A DNA stretch of 5,877 bases from contig JBNGDJ010000127.1 in assembly GCA_049974825.1 (NCBI GenBank), positions 1-5,877 on the forward strand, given 5' to 3'. Positions 5,837-5,877 of this stretch are shown piece after piece. How positions within the stretch are numbered: position 1 is the first letter of the stretch; each line of letters begins with the position of its first letter. The position numbers and the translations under genes are program-made. The stretch comes from JBKHDT01 sp049974825. GTDB taxonomy: Bacteria > Pseudomonadota > Gammaproteobacteria > Halothiobacillales > Halothiobacillaceae. The notes under the pieces were generated by a model. The model was not told where the DNA came from and did not search any database. It saw nothing but the letters and a program-made list of their open reading frames with translations.

Positions 5837-5877
5837 CGTTCCCAAGCTCCGCTTGGGAACGCCTACCGGGCCTGCTC
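5837..5877. repeat. Right copy of the composite REP-like hairpin repeat, cut by the window end
   Basis: CGTTCCCAAGC (5837-5847), loop TCC, then GCTTGGGAACG (5851-5861) form a perfect 11-bp stem. It runs into the same sequence as the left copy: 5855-5877 equals 29-51 without mismatch, and the window ends inside what should be the second hairpin (CGGGCCTGC-TCC). CCTCGTTCCCA (5834-5844) is also the reverse complement of 15-25 in the left copy. Confidence 0.8.

Overview
The window looks like chromosomal DNA from a GC-rich, sulfur-oxidising gammaproteobacterium, perhaps Ectothiorhodospiraceae or Halothiobacillaceae (Thioalkalivibrio-like). The evidence is a flavocytochrome c sulfide dehydrogenase operon, several c-type cytochromes and dispersed REP-like hairpin repeats. 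The genus is an inference from gene content and general sequence character; no 16S or other marker is present. All five supported genes lie on the + strand in two transcription units.

Unit 1 (about 120-3202): an AT-rich promoter region and a leader of about 110 nt precede two translationally coupled membrane proteins. The first (298-1698) resembles the cytochrome bd oxidase subunit CydA in its core: TM1 His, TM5 His, acidic TM3 residues and an RxPW motif. It has no long quinol-binding Q-loop and ends in a C-terminal cytochrome c domain (CSNCH). The second (1702-2931) is a roughly 10-helix protein with shared motifs that suggest a CydA/CydB-type partner. The unit is followed by a hairpin-crowded stretch of about 230 bp without a gene and then a good intrinsic terminator (3158-3202).

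Unit 2 (about 3218-5802): a short promoter/leader region, a monoheme FccA-type cytochrome (3318-3647), a Tat-exported FccB-type flavoprotein (3644-5008), and a diheme c4-type cytochrome (5020-5733). It closes with a near-perfect intrinsic terminator (5773-5802). FccB keeps the two cysteines of the redox-active disulfide but has Pro where the Allochromatium protein has the Cys that binds FAD covalently, and it carries an insertion of about 20 residues.

Read together, the window could encode a compact periplasmic sulfide-to-oxygen electron route: sulfide to FccB flavin, FccA heme, diheme c4 cytochrome, the cytochrome c domain of the CydA-like protein, and then O2 or another acceptor. Each component is supported by sequence; the chain itself is inferred from co-location. 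A hairpin repeat lies at both window edges, sharing a 23-base stretch in direct orientation, so the locus is bracketed by dispersed repeats.
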